Shown piece after piece: positions 1-6,328 of a stretch of DNA of 10,985 bases (the first letter of the stretch is position 1; each line of letters opens with the position of its first letter). Where the stretch lies: the NCBI GenBank assembly GCA_003455565.1, contig DMQW01000220.1:1-10985 (forward strand). The letters run 5' to 3'. Both the position numbers and the translations under genes were made by a program. This DNA is from Limisphaerales bacterium. GTDB taxonomy: Bacteria; Verrucomicrobiota; Verrucomicrobiia; Limisphaerales; UBA11358. The notes beneath the pieces were generated by a model. The model did not search any database. It saw only the letters and a list, made by a program, of their open reading frames with translations, and was not told the origin of the DNA.

Positions 1-126
1 AATGTCAATATAGTTTGCTATATTTCCGTAATTGCCCAACGACTCCGAATGCCATTTTGAATTCATGCTTGCGCTGGCAGATAAGCATTTTTTCAAATCA
101 GGCGCAACAGGAATTTTTCTGCGCTG
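1..126. other. Non-coding stretch beyond the operon terminator
   Basis: This AT-richer segment lies downstream of the rplQ terminator. I see no credible gene: the plus-strand reading frame from position 15 runs straight through the terminator and into antisense of rplQ. It holds an AT-rich inverted repeat at 7-24 and, on the minus strand at 3-8, a perfect TTGACA hexamer. That hexamer could be the -35 box of a promoter whose -10 box and gene lie off the window. With no -10 box visible, the promoter reading is only a possibility. Confidence 0.5.
7..24. repeat. AT-rich inverted repeat (7-bp arms)
   Basis: The arms AATATAG and CTATATT are perfect reverse complements separated by TTTG. The palindrome sits about 100 bp past the operon terminator and next to a TTGACA hexamer on the minus strand. 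It could be an operator or a weak hairpin, but short AT-rich palindromes also arise by chance and the arms contain only one GC pair. Confidence 0.4.
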
Positions 127-158
127 AAAACAAAAAGGCCCGCTCTCGCGAGCGGGCC
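127..158 (-). terminator. Rho-independent terminator of the superoperon
   Basis: Read on the minus strand, a perfect 9-bp stem GGCCCGCTC / GAGCGGGCC (137-158) closes a GCGA loop, which fits the stable GNRA tetraloop class. It is followed at once by TTTTTGTTTT. The stem starts about 20 nt after the rplQ stop codon. GC-rich stem, tetraloop, U-tract and position at the end of the last gene all agree with an intrinsic terminator. On the plus strand the stem is not followed by a T-run, so it works for the minus strand only. Confidence 0.95.
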
Positions 159-177
159 GTGAAAATGGCGAACCGTT

Positions 178-609
178 TTATTTTTCTTTCGGCTTTGTTT
201 CCGGCTTGGTTTCGGCTGCCGGAACAGCTTCGGTCGTCGCGGGCGCGGCGGGTGTGAAATCAACCCATTCGAGAATCGCGCTCTGGGAGGCGTCACCTTG
301 ACGTTGTCCAAGTTTCACGATGCGGGTGTAACCGCCCTTGCGATCCTTGAACGCGGGCGCGATTTCGGTGAACAAAGTCTTGGCGGCGGAGTCCTGATGC
401 AACCGGGCAACCGCCAGTCGGCGGTCATGAATGGTGCCGCGCTTGCCGAGCGTGACCATCTTCTCCGCGACGGAACGGGCGGCCTTGGCTTTCGCGAGGC
501 TCGTGGTCACGCGTTTGTGTTCAATCAGGCTGCAAACGAGGTTGGCAAGCATCGCGTTGCGATGTTCGGATGTGCGGCCCAGTTTGGCCGTGCGCTTCAA
601 ATGTCTCAT
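178..609 (-). CDS. rplQ: 50S ribosomal protein L17
   Basis: L17 of the large ribosomal subunit, which binds 23S rRNA near the exit-tunnel side. The 143-residue product begins MRHLKRTAKLGRTSEHRNAM, the highly conserved L17 start, and continues with LANLVCSLIEHKRVTTSLAKA; the core ends near residue 117 (SAILEWVDF). Roughly 26 extra C-terminal residues rich in A, P, T, E and K make it longer than the usual 116-127. The ATG is well supported: AAGGA (616-620) lies 6 nt upstream and overlaps the rpoA stop, so translation is probably coupled to rpoA across the 9-nt gap. It is the last gene of the operon and is followed by a strong terminator. Confidence 0.97.
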   Translation of the reverse strand: MRHLKRTAKLGRTSEHRNAMLANLVCSLIEHKRVTTSLAKAKAARSVAEKMVTLGKRGTIHDRRLAVARLHQDSAAKTLFTEIAPAFKDRKGGYTRIVKLGQRQGDASQSAILEWVDFTPAAPATTEAVPAAETKPETKPKEK

Positions 610-618
610 GGCAGTTCC

Positions 619-1632
619 TTATTCGGCTTTCGGCTCTTCTTTCGGCGCATCCACCAGGCCCGGTTCAAAATTCATGCCGAGCGAGAGGTTCAGCGAAACG
701 AGCTTGTCTTTGATTTCGTTCAGCGACTTCTTGCCGAAGTTGCGATACTTGAGCATCTCCTGCTCGGTCTTCAGCGCGAGCTGGCCGACGGTGGTGATGT
801 TGGCGTTGTTCAGGCAGTTCGCCGCGCGGACGCTCAACTCGATTTCGTTGACGCTCATGTTAAGCAGCTTCTTGAGCTTCGCCTTTTCGTCGTCCTGCTT
901 GTCCGCCGCTTCTTCAAATTCAACCGCGTTCTTGTCGTAGCCGACGAACACGTCGAGGTGATGAGCGAGGATCGCCGATGCCTGCGTGAGCGCGTCATCG
1001 GGCGTGATGCGCCCGTCGGTCCAGATTTCCAAAACCAGGCGGTCGTAGTCCGTGCGGTTGCCGACGCGCGCGGCCTCGACATTGTAACGCACCCGGGTGA
1101 CCGGCGAGAAAATGGAATCAATCGCCACGACGCCGATGGCCTGGCCGGGCTTTTTGTTTTCGTCGCTCGGACAGAAACCACGGCCAACCTTGACCGTCAG
1201 CTCCATCTCAATTTTTTTCTTCTTGTCCAGCGTGCAGATGTGCTGCGAGGGATTGACCAGTTCAATATTCTGGTTGGTCTGGATGTCGGCGGCAGTAACC
1301 GCGCCTTCCTTGTTCACCGTGAGCATCAACACCTGTTCATCGCGGCTGTGCGCTTTGAACTTCACTTTCTTGAGATTCAAGACAATGTCGGTGACATCTT
1401 CCACAACGCTGTCAATCGTGGCGAACTCGTGCATCGCGCCGTCCACCTTCAAGGAGGTGACCGCCGCGCCTTCGAGCGACGAAAGCAGCACGCGGCGAAG
1501 CGAGTTGCCGATGGTCTGGCCGTAACCGGTTTCAAACGGGTCGGCGACAAACTTGGCGTAGGTTTCGGTGGCGGTGGCTTCGTCTTTCTGCAACCGCTTG
1601 GGCATTTCAAAACGTCCTAAACGAACTGGCAT
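619..1632 (-). CDS. rpoA: DNA-directed RNA polymerase subunit alpha
   Basis: The alpha subunit dimerises to nucleate RNA polymerase assembly and contacts promoter UP elements and activators. At 337 residues it is close to the usual ~330. The N-terminal domain (about 1-235) has the dimerisation motif GYGQTIGNSLRRVLLSSLEG (36-55). A linker rich in E, D and K follows (about 238-256), then the C-terminal domain (about 258-322). By alignment with E. coli (offset +4), the DNA-contacting residues are conserved: R269 (R265), N272 (N268), G300 (G296), K302 (K298) and S303 (S299). A short PKEEPKAE tail ends the protein. The ATG is preceded by GAAAG, a weak ribosome-binding match. It follows rpsD after the longest spacer of the window (103 nt), which contains a hairpin, so separate control is possible. 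Confidence 0.98.
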   Translation of the reverse strand: MPVRLGRFEMPKRLQKDEATATETYAKFVADPFETGYGQTIGNSLRRVLLSSLEGAAVTSLKVDGAMHEFATIDSVVEDVTDIVLNLKKVKFKAHSRDEQVLMLTVNKEGAVTAADIQTNQNIELVNPSQHICTLDKKKKIEMELTVKVGRGFCPSDENKKPGQAIGVVAIDSIFSPVTRVRYNVEAARVGNRTDYDRLVLEIWTDGRITPDDALTQASAILAHHLDVFVGYDKNAVEFEEAADKQDDEKAKLKKLLNMSVNEIELSVRAANCLNNANITTVGQLALKTEQEMLKYRNFGKKSLNEIKDKLVSLNLSLGMNFEPGLVDAPKEEPKAE

Positions 1633-1735
1633 ATTTTTCTTTCAACAATTTTAATCTGACTCCGTGCGTTTATTCCCAGCCGCGCCGGAATCCGTATAAT
1701 TGTTTTTTGTCCCGCGAACGGGACGGGTTGTTTTT
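1633..1735 (-). other. rpsD-rpoA spacer with hairpin
   Basis: This is the longest intergenic gap in the operon (103 nt). In mRNA sense it runs from the rpsD stop through an A-rich segment, a GC hairpin, a second A-run and an AT-rich stretch (GATTAAAATTGTTG) before rpoA. No complete reading frame is seen. TATACG, about 15 nt after the hairpin, matches a -10 box at four of six bases but has no convincing -35 partner, so an internal rpoA promoter is possible but unproven. Confidence 0.5.
1709..1724 (-). promoter_or_regulatory. Perfect GC-rich hairpin between rpsD and rpoA
   Basis: GTCCCG-TTCG-CGGGAC forms a perfect 6-bp stem with a four-base UUCG loop in the transcript, 11 nt after the rpsD stop codon. 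It is followed by AAAAAACA, not a U-run, so it is not an intrinsic terminator for this operon. A U-run occurs on the opposite strand, but six bases away from the stem and with no gene reading in that direction. Possible roles are an mRNA processing or stability element, or a binding site for a regulator. In E. coli, S4 represses the alpha operon from a different site, the rpsM leader. Confidence 0.6.
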
Positions 1736-2344
1736 TTAACGGGAATAAAATTCGACCACCGTCTGCTCATTGGCGATCGGCTGGATTTCGTCACGCGTCG
1801 GGATGCGCATGACCGTGCCTTTGAACTCTTCCTTGTTCAATGACAACCAATCCGGCACCGCACGGCTGGTGGTGACTTCAAAATTCTTCGTCGCGAGCTG
1901 GCGCGAAACTGTGTTGTTTTTGACGCCGATGACGTCGTTCACCTTCGTCGCGAACGACGCGATGCTGGCCTTGCGTCCGTTCACCGTGATGTGGCCGTGA
2001 TTGACCATCTGGCGGGCAGCGGCGCGGGTGTTGGCAAAACCAAGTTGATAACAGACGTTGTCGAGGCGAGTTTCCAGAATCTGCAACATCGTCTCGCCGG
2101 TGATGCCGCGCTTGTTCTTGGCCTTCTCATAGACGCCGCGAAACTGCTTCTCCATCAAGCCGTAGAAGTAACGGAGCTTCTGCTTCTCGATCAAACCCAG
2201 ACCGTAGTCGGTCGTCTTGCGACGGGACTTCGGGCCGTGGACGCCGGGACCGTAGTTGCGGCGTTCAAGATATTTCGTCGGGCCGAAAATCGGGATGCCG
2301 AAACGGCGGCTGATGCGGACGCGGGGACCTGTATAACGAGCCAT
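1736..2344 (-). CDS. rpsD: 30S ribosomal protein S4 (zinc-free form)
   Basis: S4 is a primary 16S rRNA-binding protein that nucleates assembly of the 30S body; in many bacteria it also regulates the alpha operon. The 202-residue length is typical. It starts MARYTGPRVRISRRFG, and the paired cysteines of the zinc-binding version are absent from the N-terminal domain, so this is the C-minus form. The S4 RNA-binding domain spans about 92-155 and includes TRLDNVCYQLGF and RQMVNHGHITVNGR. The C-terminus (VVEFYSR) is typical. The ATG has no Shine-Dalgarno sequence; the 38 nt before it consist mostly of a GATTT/AAATC heptad-like repeat. It lies between rpsK and rpoA, the usual alpha-operon position. 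Confidence 0.98.
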   Translation of the reverse strand: MARYTGPRVRISRRFGIPIFGPTKYLERRNYGPGVHGPKSRRKTTDYGLGLIEKQKLRYFYGLMEKQFRGVYEKAKNKRGITGETMLQILETRLDNVCYQLGFANTRAAARQMVNHGHITVNGRKASIASFATKVNDVIGVKNNTVSRQLATKNFEVTTSRAVPDWLSLNKEEFKGTVMRIPTRDEIQPIANEQTVVEFYSR

Positions 2345-2354
2345 AGAAATTTAT

Positions 2355-2381
2355 GATTTTTTGATTTACGATTTGCGATTT
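2355..2381. repeat. Heptad-like GATTT tandem repeat before rpsD
   Basis: GATTT occurs at 2355, 2363, 2370 and 2377 (steps of 8, 7 and 7 bases); in the transcript this reads as repeated AAATC units. The repeat fills most of the 38-nt rpsK-rpsD spacer and occupies the place where a ribosome-binding site would be. It resembles the short heptameric repeats scattered between genes in some bacterial genomes. Confidence 0.6.
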
Positions 2382-2382
2382 T

Positions 2383-2955
2383 TTACACGCGGCGTTTCTT
2401 GCGCGGACGGCAGCCGTTGTGCGGAATCGGCGTCACGTCTTTGATTGAACTGATTTCCAAACCAATCGCCTGCAACGCACGAATCGCGGATTCGCGACCG
2501 GAGCCAGGACCTTTGATGCGAATTTCAACTTCCTTCATGCCGTGCGCCATCGCCTGGCGGGCGGCGTCCTGTGCGACCTGCTGCGCAGCATAAGCCGTGC
2601 TCTTGCGGGAACCTTTGAAGCCCACACGGCCGGCACTGGACCAACCGATAAGGTTGCCCTGCGCGTCGGTGATGCTGACCTGCGTGTTGTTGAAAGTAGC
2701 CAGAATGTTGGCGATGCCGCTGACGATGTTCTTGGCGTGCTTCGCCTTGACAACTTTTTTCGCGTTCGGATCTTCACCGAGCAGTTCGGCCGCCGTCGGA
2801 ACCACCGGTTCAATCACCTTGGGCGCTTCAGCCACAGCGGTGGCTTCGGCGGCAGGGGCGGCTTTCTTCGGCGCCTTCGGTTCCGCCGATTTCTCGGCGG
2901 CTTCGGGCTTCGCTTCTTTTTTCGGGGCGGCTGGTTTTTTTTTCTCTTCGGACAT
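2383..2955 (-). CDS. rpsK: 30S ribosomal protein S11 with long N-terminal extension
   Basis: S11 sits on the 30S platform and helps shape the mRNA exit region. The conserved core is unmistakable: NILATFNNTQVSITD (83-97), GFKGSRKSTAYAAQ (112-125), KGPGSGRESAIRAL (148-161) and the C-terminus VTPIPHNGCRPRKKRRV, including the Asn-Gly pair known to form isoaspartate in E. coli. The product is 190 residues, whereas the family is usually about 127-130. The extra ~61 N-terminal residues are low-complexity K, A, E and P. No other ATG lies between the first codon and the core; a GTG at codon 47 is the only obvious alternative. The ATG lies 15 nt after rpsM and lacks a Shine-Dalgarno sequence. Gene identity is certain; the length of the extension depends on the start choice. 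Confidence 0.95.
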   Translation of the reverse strand: MSEEKKKPAAPKKEAKPEAAEKSAEPKAPKKAAPAAEATAVAEAPKVIEPVVPTAAELLGEDPNAKKVVKAKHAKNIVSGIANILATFNNTQVSITDAQGNLIGWSSAGRVGFKGSRKSTAYAAQQVAQDAARQAMAHGMKEVEIRIKGPGSGRESAIRALQAIGLEISSIKDVTPIPHNGCRPRKKRRV

Positions 2956-2970
2956 ATCGAAATTTAGTTG

Positions 2971-3366
2971 TTAGTGGATACCAGCTTTGGCCGTCGGACT
3001 GCGCTGCACACCGACCGTCTTGCGCGGACCTTTGCGCGTGCGGGCGTTGGTCTGCGTGCGCTGGCCGCGCACCGGCAGGCTGCGCATATGGCGGATGCCA
3101 CGATAGCACTTGATGCCCTGCAGACGTTTGAGGTTCATGCCGAGTTCGCGGCGCAGGTCGCCCTCGATGACATACTTGCCTTCCAGGATCGCGTGGACGA
3201 TTTGCGAAAGCTGCGTTTCGGTCAAATCCTTCGCCCGGATGAACGGGTCAATGTTTGCGCGTTCGAGAACCTCTTTCGCGTTGACCGGGCCGATGCCGTA
3301 GATGTAGCGCAGAGCAATGTCAATGCGCTTGTTCGGCGGAACTTCAACACCAATGATACGTGCCAT
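2971..3366 (-). CDS. rpsM: 30S ribosomal protein S13
   Basis: S13 lies in the 30S head, contacts the P-site tRNA and forms intersubunit bridges with the 50S subunit. The 131-residue product begins MARIIGVEVPPNKRIDIALR and has the helix-two-turn-helix segment with YIYGIGPVNAKEVLE (21-35). The family signature GIRHMRSLPVRGQRTQTNAR (90-109) is followed by TRKGPRKTVG and a basic tail. It is slightly longer than the usual 118-126. The ATG is 6 nt after rpmJ with the U-rich leader TTATTT and no Shine-Dalgarno sequence. The short gap leaves no room for a structured S4-binding leader like the one preceding E. coli rpsM. Confidence 0.98.
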   Translation of the reverse strand: MARIIGVEVPPNKRIDIALRYIYGIGPVNAKEVLERANIDPFIRAKDLTETQLSQIVHAILEGKYVIEGDLRRELGMNLKRLQGIKCYRGIRHMRSLPVRGQRTQTNARTRKGPRKTVGVQRSPTAKAGIH

Positions 3367-3372
3367 AAATAA

Positions 3373-3486
3373 TTAACCTTGCCGTTGTTTGTGACGTTTG
3401 TTCGTGCAAATGACGCGGATCACGCCGCGACGGCGCACGATTTTGCAGTGCTCACACAATTTTTTAACTGACGCTCTGACTTTCAT
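3373..3486 (-). CDS. rpmJ: 50S ribosomal protein L36 (zinc-ribbon form)
   Basis: L36 is the smallest large-subunit protein and stabilises a 23S rRNA junction. I translated this 37-codon frame directly: it begins MKVRASVKKLCEHCKIVRR and ends CTNKRHKQRQG before TAA. The zinc ligands C11, C14, C27 and H32 are all present, giving the classic CxxC...C....H form; 37-38 residues is the normal length. It starts one base after the infA stop codon, so re-initiation or coupling with infA is likely. The order infA-rpmJ-rpsM is standard in bacteria. Confidence 0.97.
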   Translation of the reverse strand: MKVRASVKKLCEHCKIVRRRGVIRVICTNKRHKQRQG

Positions 3487-3487
3487 T

Positions 3488-3709
3488 TTAAAATTCTTTT
3501 GTGCCGACTAAAATACGCCCCACGCTCAAGTCGTAAGGCGTCAATTGCAGCTTCACTTTGTCGCCGGGCTGCAAACCGGCAAAATCTTTTTTCGTCCGGC
3601 CCGTCACGAACGCCGTCAGACGATGGCCATTGGCCAGCTCCGCGCGAAACGTGCCGTTCGGCAGCGCCTCGATCACGCGGCCTTCAACGCGGAAGGCTTC
3701 TTCAAGCAT
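3488..3709 (-). CDS. infA: Translation initiation factor IF-1
   Basis: IF-1 is a single S1/OB-fold protein that occupies the 30S A site during initiation. The 73-residue length is normal. Hallmarks are VEGRVIEALPNGTFRAELANG (at 8-28, split here as VEGRVIEALPN and GTFRAELANG), TGRTKKDF and PGDKVKLQLTPYDLSVGRI. The start is MLEEAFRVEG rather than the commoner MAKED/MPKEE type. The ATG is supported by GGAG (3718-3721) 8 nt upstream. Its first 37 nt overlap the 3' end of map in another frame, and that overlap is needed to keep the first beta strand. This suggests translational coupling with map. Confidence 0.96.
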   Translation of the reverse strand: MLEEAFRVEGRVIEALPNGTFRAELANGHRLTAFVTGRTKKDFAGLQPGDKVKLQLTPYDLSVGRILVGTKEF

Positions 3710-4464
3710 GTCAAAATCTCCGGCGCACCGTCCGTCACCAGCACGGTATGCTCAAAATGGGCAGATAGTGAACCATCTCGCGTCACCACTGTCCAGCGGT
3801 CTTTCAAAATTTTCACGTCCACGCCGCCGGAATTGACCATCGGCTCAATCGCCAAAGTCATGCCCGGAACCAGTTTCGGCGAGGATTTCTTGCCCTCGTC
3901 AAAATTTGGCACCTGCGGTTCTTCGTGCATCGTGCGCCCGACTCCGTGTCCGACAAATTCACGAACCACGCTGTAACCGCTGGCTTCAACATAACGTTGA
4001 ACCGCGCGCGAAATGTCCACCACGCGTTTTCCGGGAACGGCCTGGGCAATGCCCAGATACAGCGACTGTTCCGTTATTTCCAACAACCGTTGCGCCGCAA
4101 GGCCACAACCGCCGACCGCCACCGTCCGCGCCGTATCACCGATAAAACCTTTGTAACTCACGCCGACATCCACACTGACGATGTCGCCAAAGCGCAGTTC
4201 GCGCTCCGAGGCGATGCCGTGAACCACTTCTTCGTTCACCGACAGGCAGGTATGGCACGGAAATTTCCGATACCCCAAAAACGCACTCTTCGCCCCGTGC
4301 GCCTTGATGCGCTCGGCGGCAAAATTATCCACCTGCCGCGTCGTGACCCCGGGCTGGATGAAGGCGGCAATCTCATCCAAAACTGTTCCCGCCACCAGAC
4401 ACGCCGGACGCATCAACTGCAGATCGTCCGCGCTCTTCAAAATAATCCGGTCAGAACCGGCCAC
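3673..4464 (-). CDS. map: Type I methionine aminopeptidase
   Basis: This cytosolic metallo-aminopeptidase removes the initiator methionine from nascent proteins. The 263 residues match the short type Ia class, with no N-terminal zinc-finger extension. All five metal ligands are visible: D99 and D110 (VDVGVSYKGFIGDTART), H173 (EFVGHGVGRTMHEEP), E207 (LAIEPMVN) and E238 (FEHTVLVT). The substrate-site histidine is H82 (NEEVVHGIAS). The start codon is GTG (cac at 4462-4464), 14 nt inside the secY 3' end, with AAAGG (4473-4477) 8 nt upstream; starting at the next ATG, codon 18, would cut into the conserved N-terminal helix. The 3' end overlaps infA by 37 nt. Gram-positive operons often have adk between secY and map; it is absent here. 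Confidence 0.96.
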   Translation of the reverse strand: MAGSDRIILKSADDLQLMRPACLVAGTVLDEIAAFIQPGVTTRQVDNFAAERIKAHGAKSAFLGYRKFPCHTCLSVNEEVVHGIASERELRFGDIVSVDVGVSYKGFIGDTARTVAVGGCGLAAQRLLEITEQSLYLGIAQAVPGKRVVDISRAVQRYVEASGYSVVREFVGHGVGRTMHEEPQVPNFDEGKKSSPKLVPGMTLAIEPMVNSGGVDVKILKDRWTVVTRDGSLSAHFEHTVLVTDGAPEILTCLKKPSALKAA

Positions 4465-5836
4465 GGATCCGACCTTTCTTTAGAAAGCCGTCGTAGTGGC
4501 GCATCATCAGATGCGATTCCACCTGACGCATCGTGTCGAGCAAAACCCCGACGGCAATCAAAATGCTCGTGCCGCCAAAAAATTGCGCCACGTTTTGATC
4601 AATGTTCAACTGCTTCGCCAAAATAATCGGAATCGTCGCAATAATGGTCAGGAAAATCGCACCGGCCAGCGTGATGCGGCTCATCGCGTGGTGCAAATAA
4701 TCACTGGTGCCCTGCCCTGGACGCACGCCGGGAATATAACCGCCATTCTTTTTTAAATCGTCGGCAATCTGGATTTCATTGAACTGCGTCGCCACCCAAA
4801 AATACGAGAAGAACAAAATCATGAACATATAGATCAACAGATACAAACCCGATCCATAACCAAGTGACAACGAGAGCCATTGAAACGGTCCCTGCAAAAC
4901 CCTTGGCGCATGGGTCGCAAGGAACGTGCAAACCGGCTGCGGGAACATCAAAATGGACTGGGCAAAAATAATCGGCATGACGCCCGCGTAGTTCACGCGC
5001 AATGGCATGAACGAGGTGCCACCCGCATACATTTTACGGCCAACGGCACGTTGGGCATATTGCACCGGAATTTTCCGCTGCGCCTGCGTGATGGCAATGA
5101 CGCCACCCACCACCAGCAACAACAAGCCAAGCAGCAGAATACCCGTTCCCATGAGCCGGTGAGTCGCTTCCGCACCGCCATGCGACGAAAACATATCAAT
5201 CAACGCCTGCACGGCCTGCGGCAAACGGGCCAGAATACCGACGGTGATGATCAACGAAACCCCGTTGCCAATGCCACGTTCGCTGATCTGTTCACCCAGC
5301 CACATCAACAACATCGTGCCGGCGGTCATCACCGTCACGGCGACGAAGTAATACAGCAGATGATTGTCAATCAACACCAGCCGATCGGTGATGCCCGGAA
5401 ACTGGCCTTCAGGATGCAGCCAGCTGTTCGCAAAATAAGCTCCCTGTCCGAGACATAAAAGCACCGTCAAATAACGTCCATACTGGATAATCTTGGTGCG
5501 ACCACCCTCTTCACGGGCCAATTTGCTCAAACGCGGAACCACGGCCGTGAGCAACTGGATGATGATGGTGGCGCTGATGTAGGGCATGATGCCCAGCGAA
5601 CCGATGGCGCAATGCTCAAATGCGCCGCCGGCAAAGGTGTTATACATCCCCAGCAGGCCGCCGCCGCCGCCCTGGGTCGCAAAAAAGTTCGTCAGAGCCT
5701 CGCCGTTCAAGCCGGGAATGCGGATGACCGCCAGCAGGCGGCAGACCGCCAAAAGTCCAAGCGTGAACAAAATCCTGGATTTAAGCTCCGGGATTTTGAA
5801 GCAGTTGCCGAGCGTGTTGGCGATAGAGCGAAACAT
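4451..5836 (-). CDS. secY: Protein translocase subunit SecY
   Basis: SecY is the ten-helix inner-membrane channel of the SecYEG translocon, which exports and inserts proteins. The product has 461 residues (family about 420-460). TM1 is near 22-41, the plug/TM2 region near 60-100 (GSLGIMPYISATIIIQLL), and hydrophobic helices are clear near 120-135, 158-180, 188-205, 230-250, 283-305, 328-350, 388-407 and 418-436. Signature motifs are GEQISERGIGNGVSLII (181-197), QAQRKIPVQYAQR (251-263) in a cytoplasmic loop, and GGYIPGVRPGQGT (365-377). The C-terminus GFLKKGRIRGRF fits the family. A glycine run (56-60) precedes the plug. ATG start, 13 nt after rplO, with no Shine-Dalgarno sequence. It overlaps map by 14 nt. 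Confidence 0.98.
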   Translation of the reverse strand: MFRSIANTLGNCFKIPELKSRILFTLGLLAVCRLLAVIRIPGLNGEALTNFFATQGGGGGLLGMYNTFAGGAFEHCAIGSLGIMPYISATIIIQLLTAVVPRLSKLAREEGGRTKIIQYGRYLTVLLCLGQGAYFANSWLHPEGQFPGITDRLVLIDNHLLYYFVAVTVMTAGTMLLMWLGEQISERGIGNGVSLIITVGILARLPQAVQALIDMFSSHGGAEATHRLMGTGILLLGLLLLVVGGVIAITQAQRKIPVQYAQRAVGRKMYAGGTSFMPLRVNYAGVMPIIFAQSILMFPQPVCTFLATHAPRVLQGPFQWLSLSLGYGSGLYLLIYMFMILFFSYFWVATQFNEIQIADDLKKNGGYIPGVRPGQGTSDYLHHAMSRITLAGAIFLTIIATIPIILAKQLNIDQNVAQFFGGTSILIAVGVLLDTMRQVESHLMMRHYDGFLKKGRIRGRF

Positions 5837-5849
5837 TCGTCAACGCCAG

Positions 5850-6323
5850 TTAAGCCTTGGCCGGGGCAGCCGGTTTGCGGGTGACGATTTCCACGGTGCC
5901 ACCCTGAGCCTCGATTTTTGCCTTGGCCGAGGCGCTGACCGCGCTGGCAATGACCGTAAGTTTTTTGGTCAATTCGCCGGTGCCGAGAATTTTCACGCCG
6001 TCCTCGCGGCCATTGGCCAGCCCAACGGAACGCAAGGCCGTTTCATCAACGCGCGCACCATTTTCAAACTGGTTCAAGTCGCCGACATTCACGGCGATAC
6101 GCACAATCGCGAAACGGGCATTGTTGAAACCGCGCTTGGGAATGCGGCGGATGAGCGGCATCTGGCCGCCTTCAAAACCGATACGAATGGAACTGCCGGA
6201 ACGTGCGGTCTGGCCTTTGCCACCGCGACCGGAAGTTTTACCGTGCCCGCTGGATTCGCCCTGACCGAGCCGTTTGCGGCGGTGTTTGGCGCCGGGACGG
6301 GGTTTAAGATTGTGCAGTCGCAT
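5850..6323 (-). CDS. rplO: 50S ribosomal protein L15
   Basis: L15 is a late-assembly large-subunit protein whose extended N-terminus threads into 23S rRNA. The 157-residue product begins MRLHNLKPRPGAKHRRKRLG and has the glycine/arginine-rich segment GQGESSGHGKTSGRGGKGQT and FEGGQMPLIRRIPKRGFNN. The C-terminal globular domain includes VKILGTGELTKKLTV, and an alanine/proline-rich tail (KPAAPAKA) follows. It is a little longer than the usual ~145. The ATG follows the rpsE stop by 5 nt (leader TTTTT), with no Shine-Dalgarno sequence. rpmD, commonly found between rpsE and rplO, is absent because the gap cannot hold it. Confidence 0.98.
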   Translation of the reverse strand: MRLHNLKPRPGAKHRRKRLGQGESSGHGKTSGRGGKGQTARSGSSIRIGFEGGQMPLIRRIPKRGFNNARFAIVRIAVNVGDLNQFENGARVDETALRSVGLANGREDGVKILGTGELTKKLTVIASAVSASAKAKIEAQGGTVEIVTRKPAAPAKA

Positions 6324-6328
6324 AAAAA

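Noticed and set aside
15..257. An 80-codon plus-strand frame over the terminator
   Set aside because: It runs through the terminator hairpin and into antisense of rplQ, with no ribosome-binding site or recognisable motif.
298..1620. A 440-codon open frame on the plus strand, antisense to rplQ and rpoA
   Set aside because: It lies wholly opposite two unmistakable genes, and its arginine, valine, leucine and alanine-rich product looks like a complement-strand shadow of GC-leaning codons. No family resemblance, no promoter or ribosome-binding site.
1709..1740. Possible plus-strand terminator (hairpin then a T-run)
   Set aside because: The T-run begins six bases after the stem and no plus-strand gene leads into it; the stem is better read as a transcript element of the minus-strand operon.
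4452..4470. GGATCCGTGG at the secY-map junction as a third copy of the spacer hairpin motif
   Set aside because: Only one arm (TCCGTGG) is present, it encodes conserved SecY C-terminal residues, and no partner arm lies nearby.
3925..4626. A 233-codon plus-strand frame antisense to map and the end of secY
   Set aside because: map has all five metal ligands and secY its signature motifs; the antisense frame has no recognisable domain.
4880..5458. A 192-codon plus-strand frame opposite secY, very rich in H, Q, N and R
   Set aside because: This composition is what the complement of hydrophobic membrane-helix codons gives; it is a shadow.
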